Numbered from the stretch's first letter, positions 35,048 through 43,983 are shown. The stretch: 64,000 bases of DNA from Gracilibacillus ureilyticus (GCF_900111195.1 NZ_FOGL01000022.1:1-64000); one strand, 5' to 3'. Translations and numbers: made by a program. The notes: generated by a model not told the origin, from the sequence alone.

Positions 35048-35905
35048 ATGGAAAATCATCATTCTTCATCCGAATTGGGTGAATTTATCAAATCACGCCG
35101 ATATAAGCTTCAGCCAGAAGATACGGGGATCAAGTCATTTCCCAGCCGAAGACGCACCCCAGGACTTCGAAGGGAAGAAGTCGCCTATCTCGCCAACGTG
35201 AGTGTAACTTATTATACCTGGCTGGAGCAGGGTCGCGAGAGGAATCCTTCCCCTGAAGTTTTGTCAAATATCAGCCAAGCGCTGCAACTGAACGAGGATG
35301 AGCGAAAGCACTTGTTCGACCTGGTCAAACGTGATCCGGTTAGTAACCGCACGGCACCGAGGCAAGAACAACCTGATGTCGGGTTTCTGCAAAACCTTGT
35401 CAATCAAATGCGTTATCCTTCTTTTATCGCGAATGAAGTGGCTGATTTGATCGCTTGGAATCGGGGAGCGGAGCTTATTGTTGGGGACTTCGGTCAACTG
35501 CCGGAAAGCAGACGAAACATGGTCATGCTGACGTTTCTGGATTCGGCGTACCGAGAAAGATTGGTGAATTGGGAAGACTTCGCCCGCTATATGACGGCGT
35601 TGACCCGGGCAAGCCTCGTCCGTAATAAAGATAACCCTTCGTTCATGAAAAGATTTGAAAGTTTGAAACGGAGCAGCAAGGACTTCGTGCGTTTCTGGCA
35701 GCAGCATGAAATACGGCAAAAAAGCGCAGTCCCAGTTCGTTATCTTCTTCCCGACGGACAAGAAATGGCGTTCACGATCCATTGTGCGTTGGTGATTGAC
35801 AACGATCCAGGACTGCATTGGTGCTTTTTCGTTCCGACACCAGGTTCGGGAACGGAGGAGAGACTAGCGCTCCTGCTGGCACAAGACACCGATTTGGCCC
35901 CGTAA
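35048..35905 (+). CDS. XRE regulator with MmyB-like ligand-binding domain
   Basis: 285 residues from ATG 35048 (GGGGG nine bases upstream). An N-terminal HTH: LGEFIKSRRYKLQPED, RRTPGLRREEVAYLANVSVTYYTWLEQGRE, the exact style of the MmyB-like family, followed by a PAS-like ligand domain from about residue 105 (PSFIANEVADLIAWN). It precedes an SDR gene, a common pairing in which the regulator senses a small molecule. Codon use is visibly more GC-rich than its neighbours. Confidence 0.93.
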   Translation: MENHHSSSELGEFIKSRRYKLQPEDTGIKSFPSRRRTPGLRREEVAYLANVSVTYYTWLEQGRERNPSPEVLSNISQALQLNEDERKHLFDLVKRDPVSNRTAPRQEQPDVGFLQNLVNQMRYPSFIANEVADLIAWNRGAELIVGDFGQLPESRRNMVMLTFLDSAYRERLVNWEDFARYMTALTRASLVRNKDNPSFMKRFESLKRSSKDFVRFWQQHEIRQKSAVPVRYLLPDGQEMAFTIHCALVIDNDPGLHWCFFVPTPGSGTEERLALLLAQDTDLAP

Positions 35906-36005
35906 GCTTAGCCTGTTAGTCCCTTTAATAGTATAGACATACTGTGGTTAGCATTTACTGATGTTGGTATGATGAATACAACTTCAACTATAAAGGAGTA
36001 TTCTT

Positions 36006-36812
36006 ATGAAACCATATCAATATAAAGGCAAACTGGCTGTGGTCACCGGATCTTCCTCCGGAATTGGCGAGGCGTATGCGAAAGAGTTGGCGTCAAGAGG
36101 CTGCCATGTCGTACTGACCGCGCGTTCCAAAGATAAGCTGGAAGCGTTGGCAGGCGAAATTATACGAAATTACGGCGTACAGGCGCATGCCTTGCCCGTT
36201 GATTTGTCCCAGGCAGGTGCTCCGTGTCAACTGGCCGAACACATCGCCGAACTCGGACTGACGGTCGATATTCTCATCAACAACGCTGGCTTCGGCACAT
36301 ATGGACGTTTTGAGGACATGGATTCGGAGCGCGAGCAGGAAGAGATTATGCTGAACAACGCAGCGCTCATCGACCTGACGCATCGTTTTCTACCCGGCAT
36401 GCTAAAACGTAAGGACGGAATTGTCGTAAATGTAGCTTCGATGGCGGCATTTGTGCCTTGCGCTTATTCAGCTGTTTACGGGGCTACCAAAGCGTTCGTG
36501 TTATCCTTCTCCGAAGCGTTGTGGGCGGAAACCCGCGAACGGGGTGTCCGCGTGCTTGCCTTGTGCCCAGGCGCGACGGATACAGGCTTCTTCGATGCGG
36601 TCGGCAGTCAGGACATGGCGGCAGGCAGCACTATGTCTACCCCGGAGAACGTAGTACAAGCCGGATTTCACGGAATTGACCGGGGAAACAGTTATATCGT
36701 TGACGGGCGCAACAATTACATGGCGGCCCAAATGGGACGTTTTCTTCCTCGTCGCAGAATAGCTTTGATCATGGAACGTATTTCGCGTCCGAAAAAGCAC
36801 ACTGAGGAATGA
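36006..36812 (+). CDS. SDR family oxidoreductase
   Basis: 268 residues. NAD(P)-binding TGSSSGIG at residues 14-21, NNAG at 92-95, catalytic Ser145, Tyr158 and Lys162 (YGATK), and PGATDTGF. AAAGGAG precedes the ATG. GC-rich codon use matches the XRE regulator upstream, so both probably arrived together. A partial dyad AGTATAGACATACT near 35930 may be the regulator's site. Confidence 0.95.
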   Translation: MKPYQYKGKLAVVTGSSSGIGEAYAKELASRGCHVVLTARSKDKLEALAGEIIRNYGVQAHALPVDLSQAGAPCQLAEHIAELGLTVDILINNAGFGTYGRFEDMDSEREQEEIMLNNAALIDLTHRFLPGMLKRKDGIVVNVASMAAFVPCAYSAVYGATKAFVLSFSEALWAETRERGVRVLALCPGATDTGFFDAVGSQDMAAGSTMSTPENVVQAGFHGIDRGNSYIVDGRNNYMAAQMGRFLPRRRIALIMERISRPKKHTEE

Positions 36813-36914
36813 CGCTGGAGAAACACGGAAACACTGGGATGGTTTTCGTACTTCATTGGTGTCTTGTTGAACGAATGGACTAAGTTACTAATAAAGAGAA
36901 AGGAGGCATCAAAA

Positions 36915-37376
36915 TTGCGAGGCTTATCTTTCGAAATCCCAAATGCTTATGGAAAGTACTTATTTGATATATTAAATGGTACTAATTTAAATGAACTAAC
37001 TTGGAAAGTTGGTGGTGGAGAATCATATTTTATTGAAAATAATACTTTAGGAAAGGCCTTATTTCCAACGCCCTGCTTATTAGATGGAAGAGTGCTTTTC
37101 AAAGAAATCTCAAAAGAGAATTATTATCTTATATTTATTGATTTAAAGGGATTCGCAAAAGAGTCAGAGGTAAGAGAAATTGCAACATACCAAGAATTTG
37201 TTGAGAGTGAATGTCAATTTATACTACTGTTAGTCGATTCTTCCTATGTAACTATTTATGCAAAAGACGAAATGATTATAAAGAAAATATTTGCAAAGGC
37301 AGTAACTGCTGGTTATAAAAATATAGAATATATAACAGATGAAAATGATGAAAGAACAACGTTGATAGCTTTTTAA
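36915..37376 (+). CDS. DUF2691 family protein
   Basis: 153 residues from TTG 36915, which follows AAAGGAGG; the longer ORF from 36864 has no SD. The opening LRGLSFEIPNAYGKYLFDIL and WKVGGGESYF match DUF2691. AT-rich again, unlike the SDR before it. Function unknown. Confidence 0.8.
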   Translation: MRGLSFEIPNAYGKYLFDILNGTNLNELTWKVGGGESYFIENNTLGKALFPTPCLLDGRVLFKEISKENYYLIFIDLKGFAKESEVREIATYQEFVESECQFILLLVDSSYVTIYAKDEMIIKKIFAKAVTAGYKNIEYITDENDERTTLIAF

Positions 37377-37466
37377 TTTGAAAAGGTCCTTTAAGGAGAT
37401 TCCGAACCAACTGGAAATTCCTTTGTGGAGAAGCTCTTCAATATATTATAAGAGATGAGGTATTCT

Positions 37467-37712
37467 ATGAAATTTAAATCAATCGTATCTATCATACATA
37501 TTTTCTTAATATTGTTTCTGGTTGGAATGTTTTATGTGGAAATGGCATTATATTCCGTTTTGCCACCAGAGCAAGGTGGCATGAGTTATTGGGTAAGGTT
37601 TCAGAATATTTGGTATAGTTCTCCTGCGTTTTACGGCATTATCATTTTCTTTCTCTCCTTCTTATTTTGGGCTTTTAAAAGAAAAAGCATTCCTGTCTTT
37701 TTGCAGAAATGA
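37467..37712 (+). CDS. Small membrane protein, unknown
   Basis: 81 residues from ATG 37467 (GATGAGG upstream). Two TM segments at about 6-30 and 54-72, with the outside loop PPEQGGMSYW between. No family recognised. Confidence 0.55.
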   Translation: MKFKSIVSIIHIFLILFLVGMFYVEMALYSVLPPEQGGMSYWVRFQNIWYSSPAFYGIIIFFLSFLFWAFKRKSIPVFLQK

Positions 37713-37783
37713 CCCTATAGGTGGGAAAAAATATTACTTTCTTTTCACTATTATATAACTAACCATTATGTTTGAGTGTAAAA

Positions 37784-37858
37784 TTATTTGGAAGCTAAAA
37801 TAGTGAATTCCCATGGAATATTTTCATTTTTCCAGCCACGATGCTCATCAAATTTTTT
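37784..37858 (-). pseudogene. C-terminal fragment of the split methyltransferase
   Basis: On the minus strand, 37858 to the TAA at 37784-37786 reads KKFDEHRGWKNENIPWEFTI and LASK, the usual end of the methyltransferase family whose N-terminal part lies at 39362-39968. It abuts the tnpA remnant directly, so about 40 residues of the methyltransferase and the left end of the IS appear to be lost. Confidence 0.7.
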
Positions 37859-38066
37859 GTTCAAAGCACACCTTAATACAGAATTGTCAAAGTTCATAAA
37901 TGCTTATAAAAGTGCAAGTTCTCGTCTGATAAAACGTGACTTCCTACAAATAAGAAAAAAGCTATGGAAAGAAATGTTTTGGTCGAGAAGTTTTTGCTTA
38001 CTAACTACTGGTGGATCTCCAATCGATGTAGTTAAAAAGTACATTGATAATCAAGGTCTAAAGTGA
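37859..38066 (+). pseudogene. tnpA: TnpA (Y1 transposase) C-terminal remnant
   Basis: The frame from about 37859 gives LFKAHLNTELSKFINAYKSA, WKEMFWSRSFCLLTTGG and VKKYIDNQG. This is the end of an IS200/IS605 TnpA, including the helix with the catalytic Tyr (KKYIDNQ). The N-terminal half with the HUH metal-binding motif is missing, so it cannot transpose on its own. Followed by tnpB ten bases later. Confidence 0.8.
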
Positions 38067-38076
38067 GGGGAAAACA

Positions 38077-39210
38077 ATGTTAGTCAATAAAGCGTACAAA
38101 TTTCGTATCTATCCAACCAAAGAACAGGAAATCTTAATTGCTAAAATAATTGGATGTAGTCGTTTTGTATTTAATCGCTTTTTAGGGCAATGGAACGATA
38201 CATACAAAGAAACTGGCAAAGGATTAACTTACCATTCTTGTTCTGCTGAATTGACACAACTAAAAAAGAAATTAGTATGGCTAAAAGAAGTGGATAGCAT
38301 TGCCCTTCAATCCTCACTGAAAAACCTTGCTGATTCTTATACCCGATTTTTCAAGAAACAAAATAAAGCTCCACGCTTCAAGTCTAAAAAGAATAAGGTA
38401 CAATCCTACACGACGAAAGAAACAAACAATAACATTACCATTGTAGACAGCAAAATCAAATTGCCGAAACTTGGTCTTGTTCGCTTTGCCAAAAGTCGTG
38501 AAGTACATGGTCGTATCCTTAATGCTACTGTTAGACGAAATCCCAGTGGTAAATACTTTGTATCCATTCTTGCAGAAATAGAAGTACAGCCATTGGAGAA
38601 AACGGAATTATCTATTGGTATAGATTTAGGTATCACTGACTTTGCCATTCTTTCTGATGGTCGCAAGATTGACAATAATAAATTCACATCAAAAATGGAA
38701 AAGAAACTAAAACGTGAACAGCGAAAACTTTCAAGACTTGCGTTACATGCTAAAAACAATAGTATTAACCTTCTTGATGCAAAAAACTATCAGGAACAAA
38801 AACGTAGAGTAGCTAGATTGCACGAAAGAGTAATGAACCAACGTGACGATTTTCTTAACAAGTTAAGTACAGAAATAATCAAAAACCACGATATTGTCTG
38901 TATCGAAGACTTGAACACCAAAGGAATGTTACGGAATCATAAGTTAGCAAAATCACTCTCTGATGTATCATGGTCTGCCTTTGTAACTAAATTAGAATAC
39001 AAAGCGAAATGGTACGGTAAAACAATCGTGAAAATAAGCAGATGGTTTCCGTCTAGTCAAATATGTTCCGATTGTGGACATCAAGATGGCAAGAAATCTC
39101 TTGAAATAAGGGATTGGACTTGTCCTGTTTGCCACGAACATCACGATAGAGATATAAATGCCAGCAAAAATATCCTAGCCGAAGGTTTAAGAACCTTAGT
39201 TTTGGATTAA
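38077..39210 (+). CDS. tnpB: TnpB, IS200/IS605 family RNA-guided nuclease
   Basis: 377 residues, full length. N-terminal AYKFRIYPTKEQE and the OrfB helix region come first. The RuvC-like core has Asp at about 183 (IGIDLGITDFA), Glu near 276 (CIEDLN) and Asp near 359 (HDRDINASKN), and a zinc finger CSDCG / CPVC at about 329-350. All catalytic residues are present, so it may be active even though tnpA is broken. GTGAGGGG precedes the ATG. Confidence 0.95.
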   Translation: MLVNKAYKFRIYPTKEQEILIAKIIGCSRFVFNRFLGQWNDTYKETGKGLTYHSCSAELTQLKKKLVWLKEVDSIALQSSLKNLADSYTRFFKKQNKAPRFKSKKNKVQSYTTKETNNNITIVDSKIKLPKLGLVRFAKSREVHGRILNATVRRNPSGKYFVSILAEIEVQPLEKTELSIGIDLGITDFAILSDGRKIDNNKFTSKMEKKLKREQRKLSRLALHAKNNSINLLDAKNYQEQKRRVARLHERVMNQRDDFLNKLSTEIIKNHDIVCIEDLNTKGMLRNHKLAKSLSDVSWSAFVTKLEYKAKWYGKTIVKISRWFPSSQICSDCGHQDGKKSLEIRDWTCPVCHEHHDRDINASKNILAEGLRTLVLD

Positions 39211-39361
39211 AAAAAATATAGAACCGCAGGAATCTACGGGGATAGCTTGGTCAATAAGAGAAACCTCTGTTGGCAAAGAAATACGCTAACAAGTACGCTC
39301 TGTTCCCAAGAATCTCCCACTTCAAACAACCCGAAAGGGTGTTAAGTGGTTAGAAGTTCAA
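39211..39361 (+). ncRNA. Right end / omega-RNA 3' region of the second TnpB element
   Basis: Non-coding 150 bases ending in a CCCACTT / AAGTGG hairpin and TTCAA. Bases 39305-39350 match the right end of the first element (284-330). The RNA scaffold of TnpB normally comes from here, and the guide would be read from the interrupted methyltransferase gene just beyond 39361. Confidence 0.6.
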
Positions 39362-39968
39362 AACATACGTCCCCATTTTTTAATTCTTTATCAAAATAAT
39401 TAGCTTGGATGTGGTATTGATTTTTCGCATCAGAATCTTTAACGATACATCTTCTTAAGGGATGGAAATCACTTAAGATCAGAACTCCATCTTCTTTAAG
39501 TATGGAAAATAGAATGGACATAAATTTATCAATATCATTAAAATAATGCAAAATTCCACCTTCTAAATAAAGCATATCAAAATGACTTCTATACTTTTCA
39601 ATGCCTATTTCATAAATATCTGTAACAATATAATCGATGGATGTATTAGCACATTCAGCTAATTCCAATGCGTATTTTTGATTTTCCTCTGAAATATCAA
39701 ATACCGTTACTTCAGCACCTAATAGTGCTAATGGTACTGCTTTTCTTCCATTTGAACCACAAATGTTGGCAATATTTTTACCTGCAATATCTTCAAAATA
39801 CTCTTTATGTTTTGTTAGCTGTGCTTTTGGGTTTTCTAATATTTGTTTAGCCTTTTCCTTTGGTGAACCAAATTTTTTGTTCCAAAATTCGTATGCTCGA
39901 TATTCCCAAGCAATTTTATTTTTCATACTTTGTTCATTCACCTTCCCCATATTCCTCCCCATCATCAA
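39362..39968 (-). pseudogene. SAM-dependent methyltransferase, N-terminal part, cut by TnpB element
   Basis: About 200 residues of a class I methyltransferase. The start is one of several Met codons between 39968 and 39924. Conserved: KIAWEYRAYEFWNKKFG, then the SAM-binding ICGSNGRKAVPLALLGAEV and YLEGGILHYFNDI. The frame runs into the IS right end after GDVCF and stops at 39342. The missing end is found at 37784-37858. The product is probably inactive or unstable. Confidence 0.85.
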
Positions 39969-40131
39969 AAATGTCTTAAACCTTCATACTAAGATGATAC
40001 CAGAAAGTTACAAAAAGAACATGGCAGTTTTGGTGAAGAAAAAATTAATTATTAGAATGAAAACGCTCAGAGTAATTTTCCGAGCGTTTTAGTTTGCTGT
40101 TCTTTTATCATTTTTCACTTTTCCATAGAAC

Positions 40132-40173
40132 TTGATCGGAATCAATTTTTATTTCATAGAAACATCCTATACT
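40132..40173 (+). promoter_or_regulatory. FNR-type box and -10 upstream of the metal ATPase
   Basis: TTGATCGGAATCAA at 40132-40145 is a perfect TTGAT-N4-ATCAA. After 22 bases comes TATACT (40168-40173), placing the box centre near -41, the class II activator position. Confidence 0.8.
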
Positions 40174-40229
40174 GGAGTCATCAACAAGGAATACAAATGA
40201 AAATGAATTTGATACTGGAGGGAATCAAC

Positions 40230-42068
40230 ATGCAAAGATATATATTAAGTAAAAAGAACTCCATTACCCTGATCAGTGCAATATTGATTGCACTTGCATT
40301 CTTTGGACGATTTTCCATAGACAATTGGGCGCTTATCATTGCATCTATTCTTGGTGTAGCACCAATTGGAATTCAAGCCTATCAGGCATTAAAAGTAAAA
40401 GTTGTCAGTATTGATGTTTTAGTTACCATTGCAGTAATTGGGGCAGTATTGATTCAAAATTATGAGGAATCAGCCATCGTTACTTTCTTATTCTTATTTG
40501 GTTCTTACTTGGAGCAACGTACCTTGAACAAAACACGTTCGGCCATTAAAGAATTAACAGAGTTGGCACCAGAAAGTGCTTTAAAGCAAATGGAAAATGG
40601 AGAATATGAAGAGGTTGATGTCGATGATGTAGAGGAAGGTGATATTTTATTAGTCAAAACGGGTGCAAAAGTACCTGTAGATGGAACCGTGTTAATAGGT
40701 GAAGGTCACATCAATGAAGCTAGTATTACCGGAGAGTCTGTTCCAGTAAGGAAAAAGGTTGATTCTGAAGTATTTGCGGGAACAATTTTAGAAAATGGAA
40801 CGATCCAGATTCGATCTGACCGTGTAGGGGAGGATACAACATTCGGTAGAATTATTGAATTAGTGGAAGAAGCACAAGATTCCAAATCAGAAGCAGAGCG
40901 ATTTATTGATCGATTCTCTAAATTTTATACACCAGCTGTTTTAGTCCTTGGAATTATTGTTTGGCTATTCTCAAAAGATATAGAACTAGCTATAACCATT
41001 CTTGTCTTAGGGTGTCCAGGTGCATTAGTTATCGGGGTTCCTGTATCTAACGTTGCTGGCATCGGAAACGGTGCACGTAATGGTGTCCTACTAAAAGGTA
41101 GTGAAGTTATCAATGATTTTAGTAGAGTAGATACAATCGTTTTTGATAAAACAGGTACATTGACAATAGGAAACCCTGAAGTTGCCGAAAAAGAATTTTA
41201 CGGAAACAATCCTGAAGATGTTCTAGGATACTTAGCAAGTGTGGAACGTGAATCGGACCACCCACTAGCAAAAGCTGTCTTACAGAATATTGGCGAGACA
41301 ACTCTCTCTACTGTTGAAGAAACCGAAGTCATTAAAGGTGGCGGAATTGTAGCAAAAATAGGTGTTCATCGTATAGCAGTTGGTAACGTAGCTTTAATGG
41401 AAAAAGAAAATGTGAAATTAAGTGAAAAAGCTAAAAAAGACATCGTACGCTTTGAGAAAAATGGGAATTCTCTTGTGTTAGCTGCTGTCGACGGAGAATT
41501 AAAAGTTTTGATGGGTATTCGGGATCAAATCCGTCCAGGGGTTAAAAAAGATCTTCAAAAACTAAAATTACTTGGAGTCAAAAACCTAATCGTTCTTTCA
41601 GGGGACAACCAAGGAACCGTAGATTTAGTTGCTAGAGAACTTGAATTAACAGAAGCACATGGTCATATGCTTCCAGAAGAAAAATCTGCATATATTGAAC
41701 AAATCCAAGCAAAAGGCCAAACCATTGCCTTTGTCGGTGACGGAGTGAATGATAGTCCTTCATTAGCCTTAGCGAATATTGGTATTGCCATGGGAAGTGG
41801 AACAGATGTTGCAATTGAAACATCGGATGTCGTTTTAATGAATTCTGACTTTAGTCGTTTACCACACGCATTAGGATTAACAAAATCAACTTCAAGAAAC
41901 ATGAAGCAGAACATCACCATAGCCGTTGGTGTGGTATTAGTCTTACTTGCCAGCCTACTATTTAGTGAATGGATGAATATGTCAATAGGCATGTTAGTTC
42001 ACGAAGCAAGTATCTTAATGGTCATCTTGAATGGTATGAGATTGCTTCGATACCGGTTGAGAGAATAA
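40230..42068 (+). CDS. Heavy-metal P1B-type ATPase
   Basis: 612 residues from ATG 40230 (GGAGGG upstream; the ORF could start at 40197 without SD). P-type marks: TGES near residue 170, DKTGTLT near 307 with the phosphorylated Asp, HPLAKAV, GDGVNDSPSLA near 503. The TM6 metal-binding motif is CPG (LGCPGALVIG near 260) where CPC or SPC is usual. There is no N-terminal HMA domain; two separate CopZ-like genes follow and could deliver metal. It is under an FNR-type box, so low-oxygen control is expected. The metal is not certain. Confidence 0.93.
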   Translation: MQRYILSKKNSITLISAILIALAFFGRFSIDNWALIIASILGVAPIGIQAYQALKVKVVSIDVLVTIAVIGAVLIQNYEESAIVTFLFLFGSYLEQRTLNKTRSAIKELTELAPESALKQMENGEYEEVDVDDVEEGDILLVKTGAKVPVDGTVLIGEGHINEASITGESVPVRKKVDSEVFAGTILENGTIQIRSDRVGEDTTFGRIIELVEEAQDSKSEAERFIDRFSKFYTPAVLVLGIIVWLFSKDIELAITILVLGCPGALVIGVPVSNVAGIGNGARNGVLLKGSEVINDFSRVDTIVFDKTGTLTIGNPEVAEKEFYGNNPEDVLGYLASVERESDHPLAKAVLQNIGETTLSTVEETEVIKGGGIVAKIGVHRIAVGNVALMEKENVKLSEKAKKDIVRFEKNGNSLVLAAVDGELKVLMGIRDQIRPGVKKDLQKLKLLGVKNLIVLSGDNQGTVDLVARELELTEAHGHMLPEEKSAYIEQIQAKGQTIAFVGDGVNDSPSLALANIGIAMGSGTDVAIETSDVVLMNSDFSRLPHALGLTKSTSRNMKQNITIAVGVVLVLLASLLFSEWMNMSIGMLVHEASILMVILNGMRLLRYRLRE

Positions 42069-42155
42069 TTTTAATAGAAAGCGGTCTTGATGAATGATAA
42101 AGGGGAAGTATTCAGGTAGAAAGAACAAAATACTCCCCTACTTTTTTCTTAAAAC

Positions 42156-42197
42156 TTGATTTGCATCAATTTCATTTCGTTGAACCTGAGCTATACT
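42156..42197 (+). promoter_or_regulatory. FNR-type box and -10 upstream of the CopZ-like/Ric genes
   Basis: TTGATTTGCATCAA at 42156-42169, again a perfect box, and TATACT at 42192-42197 exactly 22 bases later. This is the same geometry as at 40132. Confidence 0.8.
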
Positions 42198-42261
42198 TAA
42201 ATTGTAAAGAAGAAGAGGGAAAACAAAAAAATCAAAGATAAGATGAAAGGAGAAATAATTC

Positions 42262-42495
42262 ATGCAAAAAGCAGTTATTCAATTAGAAACATTATCTTGT
42301 CCATCTTGTATGCAAAAGATTGAAAATGCGGTGAAAGGATTAAACGGGGTTAATCAAGATAGCTTAAAAGTATTATTCAATGCCAGTAAAGTAAAAGTAG
42401 ATTTTGATTCAGAAACGATCACCATTAACGATATCAAAAAGGCAATTGAAGACCTAGGATATCCCGTCGTTAAATCAAAAGTAAAATCTGCCTAA
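42262..42495 (+). CDS. CopZ-like heavy-metal-associated (HMA) protein, copy 1
   Basis: 77 residues, one HMA domain. The metal site is LSCPSCMQKIENAV (CxxC with Ser/Pro between), and the usual NASKVKVDFD and DLGYPV follow. AAAGGAG precedes the ATG. Nearly identical to the copy at 42909 (about ten differences), pointing to a recent duplication around the Ric-like gene. Likely passes metal to the ATPase upstream. Confidence 0.9.
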   Translation: MQKAVIQLETLSCPSCMQKIENAVKGLNGVNQDSLKVLFNASKVKVDFDSETITINDIKKAIEDLGYPVVKSKVKSA

Positions 42496-42542
42496 GACAA
42501 ACACACATAACAAAAATTATTTAAAGAAAGAGGGAAATAATA

Positions 42543-42842
42543 ATGTCTGAACAAACATTTAACGAAATAATAACAAACCATTTTGAAAAACTGGATTTAT
42601 ACACTACTGCGATTACACGGGCCCATGGTAAGAACCATCCAGAAGCCTTTGATGTACGTGAATTATTCGAAAAAATCAGTAAAAAGATAAAAGACGCAGG
42701 TACGAACAAACCTGACTTAGATGCTGAATTTGCTCAATTACGAAAAATCACAGACAACTACACCATTCCTGGAGATGTTTGTGAAACATATGCAGGCACC
42801 TACGAAATGTTATCAGAAGTAGATAATGCCTATCAGGCTTAA
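42543..42842 (+). CDS. Ric-like iron-sulfur repair protein (short form)
   Basis: 99 residues. The pattern AITRAHGKNHPEAFDVRELF, KPDLDAEFAQLRKITDNYTI and CETYAGTYEML resembles the short proteins annotated as iron-sulfur cluster repair di-iron protein Ric, which protect Fe-S clusters against NO and oxidative damage. Only part of the hemerythrin-like His/Glu set is visible, so the di-iron site is unproven. It lies between two HMA genes, under the same FNR-type promoter. Confidence 0.6.
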   Translation: MSEQTFNEIITNHFEKLDLYTTAITRAHGKNHPEAFDVRELFEKISKKIKDAGTNKPDLDAEFAQLRKITDNYTIPGDVCETYAGTYEMLSEVDNAYQA

Positions 42843-42908
42843 AATAACTCAAAAACAAAAGAATAAACTTGGTTTACGGTCGTTAAAATAAGAAAGGGGA
42901 AATGATTC

Positions 42909-43142
42909 ATGCGAAAAGCAGTTATTCAATTAGAAACATTATCTTGTCCATCTTGTATGCAAAAGATTGAAAATGCGGTGAAAGGAGTAAACGGTGTTCA
43001 TCAAGGTAGCTTGAAAGTATTATTCAATGCCAGTAAAGTAAAAGTAGATTTTGATTCGGAAACAATCGCCATTAACGATATCGAAAAGGCAATTGAAGAT
43101 GTAGGATATCCTGTTATCAAATCAAAGGTTAAACTTGATTAA
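42909..43142 (+). CDS. CopZ-like HMA protein, copy 2
   Basis: 77 residues with the same metal motif LSCPSCMQKIENAV as copy 1 and nearly the same DNA. Differences cluster at residues 28-35 and the C-terminus. AAAGGGGAAA lies before the ATG. Same operon as the Ric-like gene. Confidence 0.9.
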   Translation: MRKAVIQLETLSCPSCMQKIENAVKGVNGVHQGSLKVLFNASKVKVDFDSETIAINDIEKAIEDVGYPVIKSKVKLD

Positions 43143-43158
43143 TCGAGTAAACAAAATG

Positions 43159-43188
43159 AAAGCCTAAGAAGCTTTCTTAGCTTTTTAT
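43159..43188 (+). terminator. Terminator after HMA copy 2
   Basis: CTAAGAA / TTCTTAG stem with flanking AAGC..GCTT, followed by five T. It separates the HMA/Ric genes from the regulator. Confidence 0.65.
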
Positions 43189-43205
43189 ATTAAGGAGAGG
43201 ATATT

Positions 43206-43919
43206 TTGGAACAAAACCAATGTTGCCATCACAAACATGGGCATGCAGAATGTATTCGTATCGTTCCCATTTTCAACCATCTTGAAGACTCACAAATGGA
43301 TTTGATTGCGGAATCTGCCAAGACACTTCGTCTGCAAAAAGGAGAAATATTATTCCGTGCAGGTGAGGAAGATGATACCTTATATATTATCAATTCCGGT
43401 AAGGCTAGGATTTACCGCTTATCGGATTCTGGAAAAGAACAACTTGTTCGCATGTTAAATCCCGGTGATTTTACAGGGGAAGTGGCCATTTTCCAATCTG
43501 GAAGTATTCATGAAAATTATGCGGAAGCACTTCAAAATACATCTATTTGTTTAATTAAACGAGAGGATTTACAGAAGTATTTGGTGGAATATCCGCAGAT
43601 CTCAATAAAAATACTGTCAGAAGTAACGGCACGTTTGAAGGATTCTGAAAAACAAACCACACAAGTAGCGATTGAAAACGTAGAATCCCGCATTATATCT
43701 TTTTTAGCTGAAAATGTTGAAAAGGGAAATGGCAATAGTCCAACTGTTACCTTACCAATGTCAAAAAAGGACTTAGCCTCGTATCTTGGTACCACACCAG
43801 AAACAATAAGCCGTAAATTTTCTACACTGGAAGGACTTGAATTGATTAAACAGTTACCGAGGAAGAAAATTAAAATAATGGACTTAGATCAATTGTTACT
43901 TCATGCTAAATATAAGTAG
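43206..43919 (+). CDS. Crp/Fnr family regulator with Cys/His-rich N-terminus
   Basis: 237 residues from a TTG start (AGGAGAGG upstream). N-terminal NQCCHHKHGHAEC carries three Cys and four His that could hold a Fe-S cluster, metal or disulfide. A cyclic-nucleotide-type beta-roll fills about 20-130, and the C-terminal HTH_CRP has LPMSKKDLASYLGTTPETIS, where the helix E..T..R fits recognition of TTGAT half-sites. It is the obvious binder of the two boxes upstream. No box precedes its own gene. Confidence 0.92.
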   Translation: MEQNQCCHHKHGHAECIRIVPIFNHLEDSQMDLIAESAKTLRLQKGEILFRAGEEDDTLYIINSGKARIYRLSDSGKEQLVRMLNPGDFTGEVAIFQSGSIHENYAEALQNTSICLIKREDLQKYLVEYPQISIKILSEVTARLKDSEKQTTQVAIENVESRIISFLAENVEKGNGNSPTVTLPMSKKDLASYLGTTPETISRKFSTLEGLELIKQLPRKKIKIMDLDQLLLHAKYK

Positions 43920-43983
43920 AGTAGCTTAATGTAACAGGTGTGTTTCACTATTTTTTGCTGACTTTATTAAAGAGGGGGATGAA

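Noticed and set aside
35264-35818. 184-residue ORF antisense to the XRE regulator
   Set aside because: GC-rich antisense shadow; the sense frame has clear domain homology.
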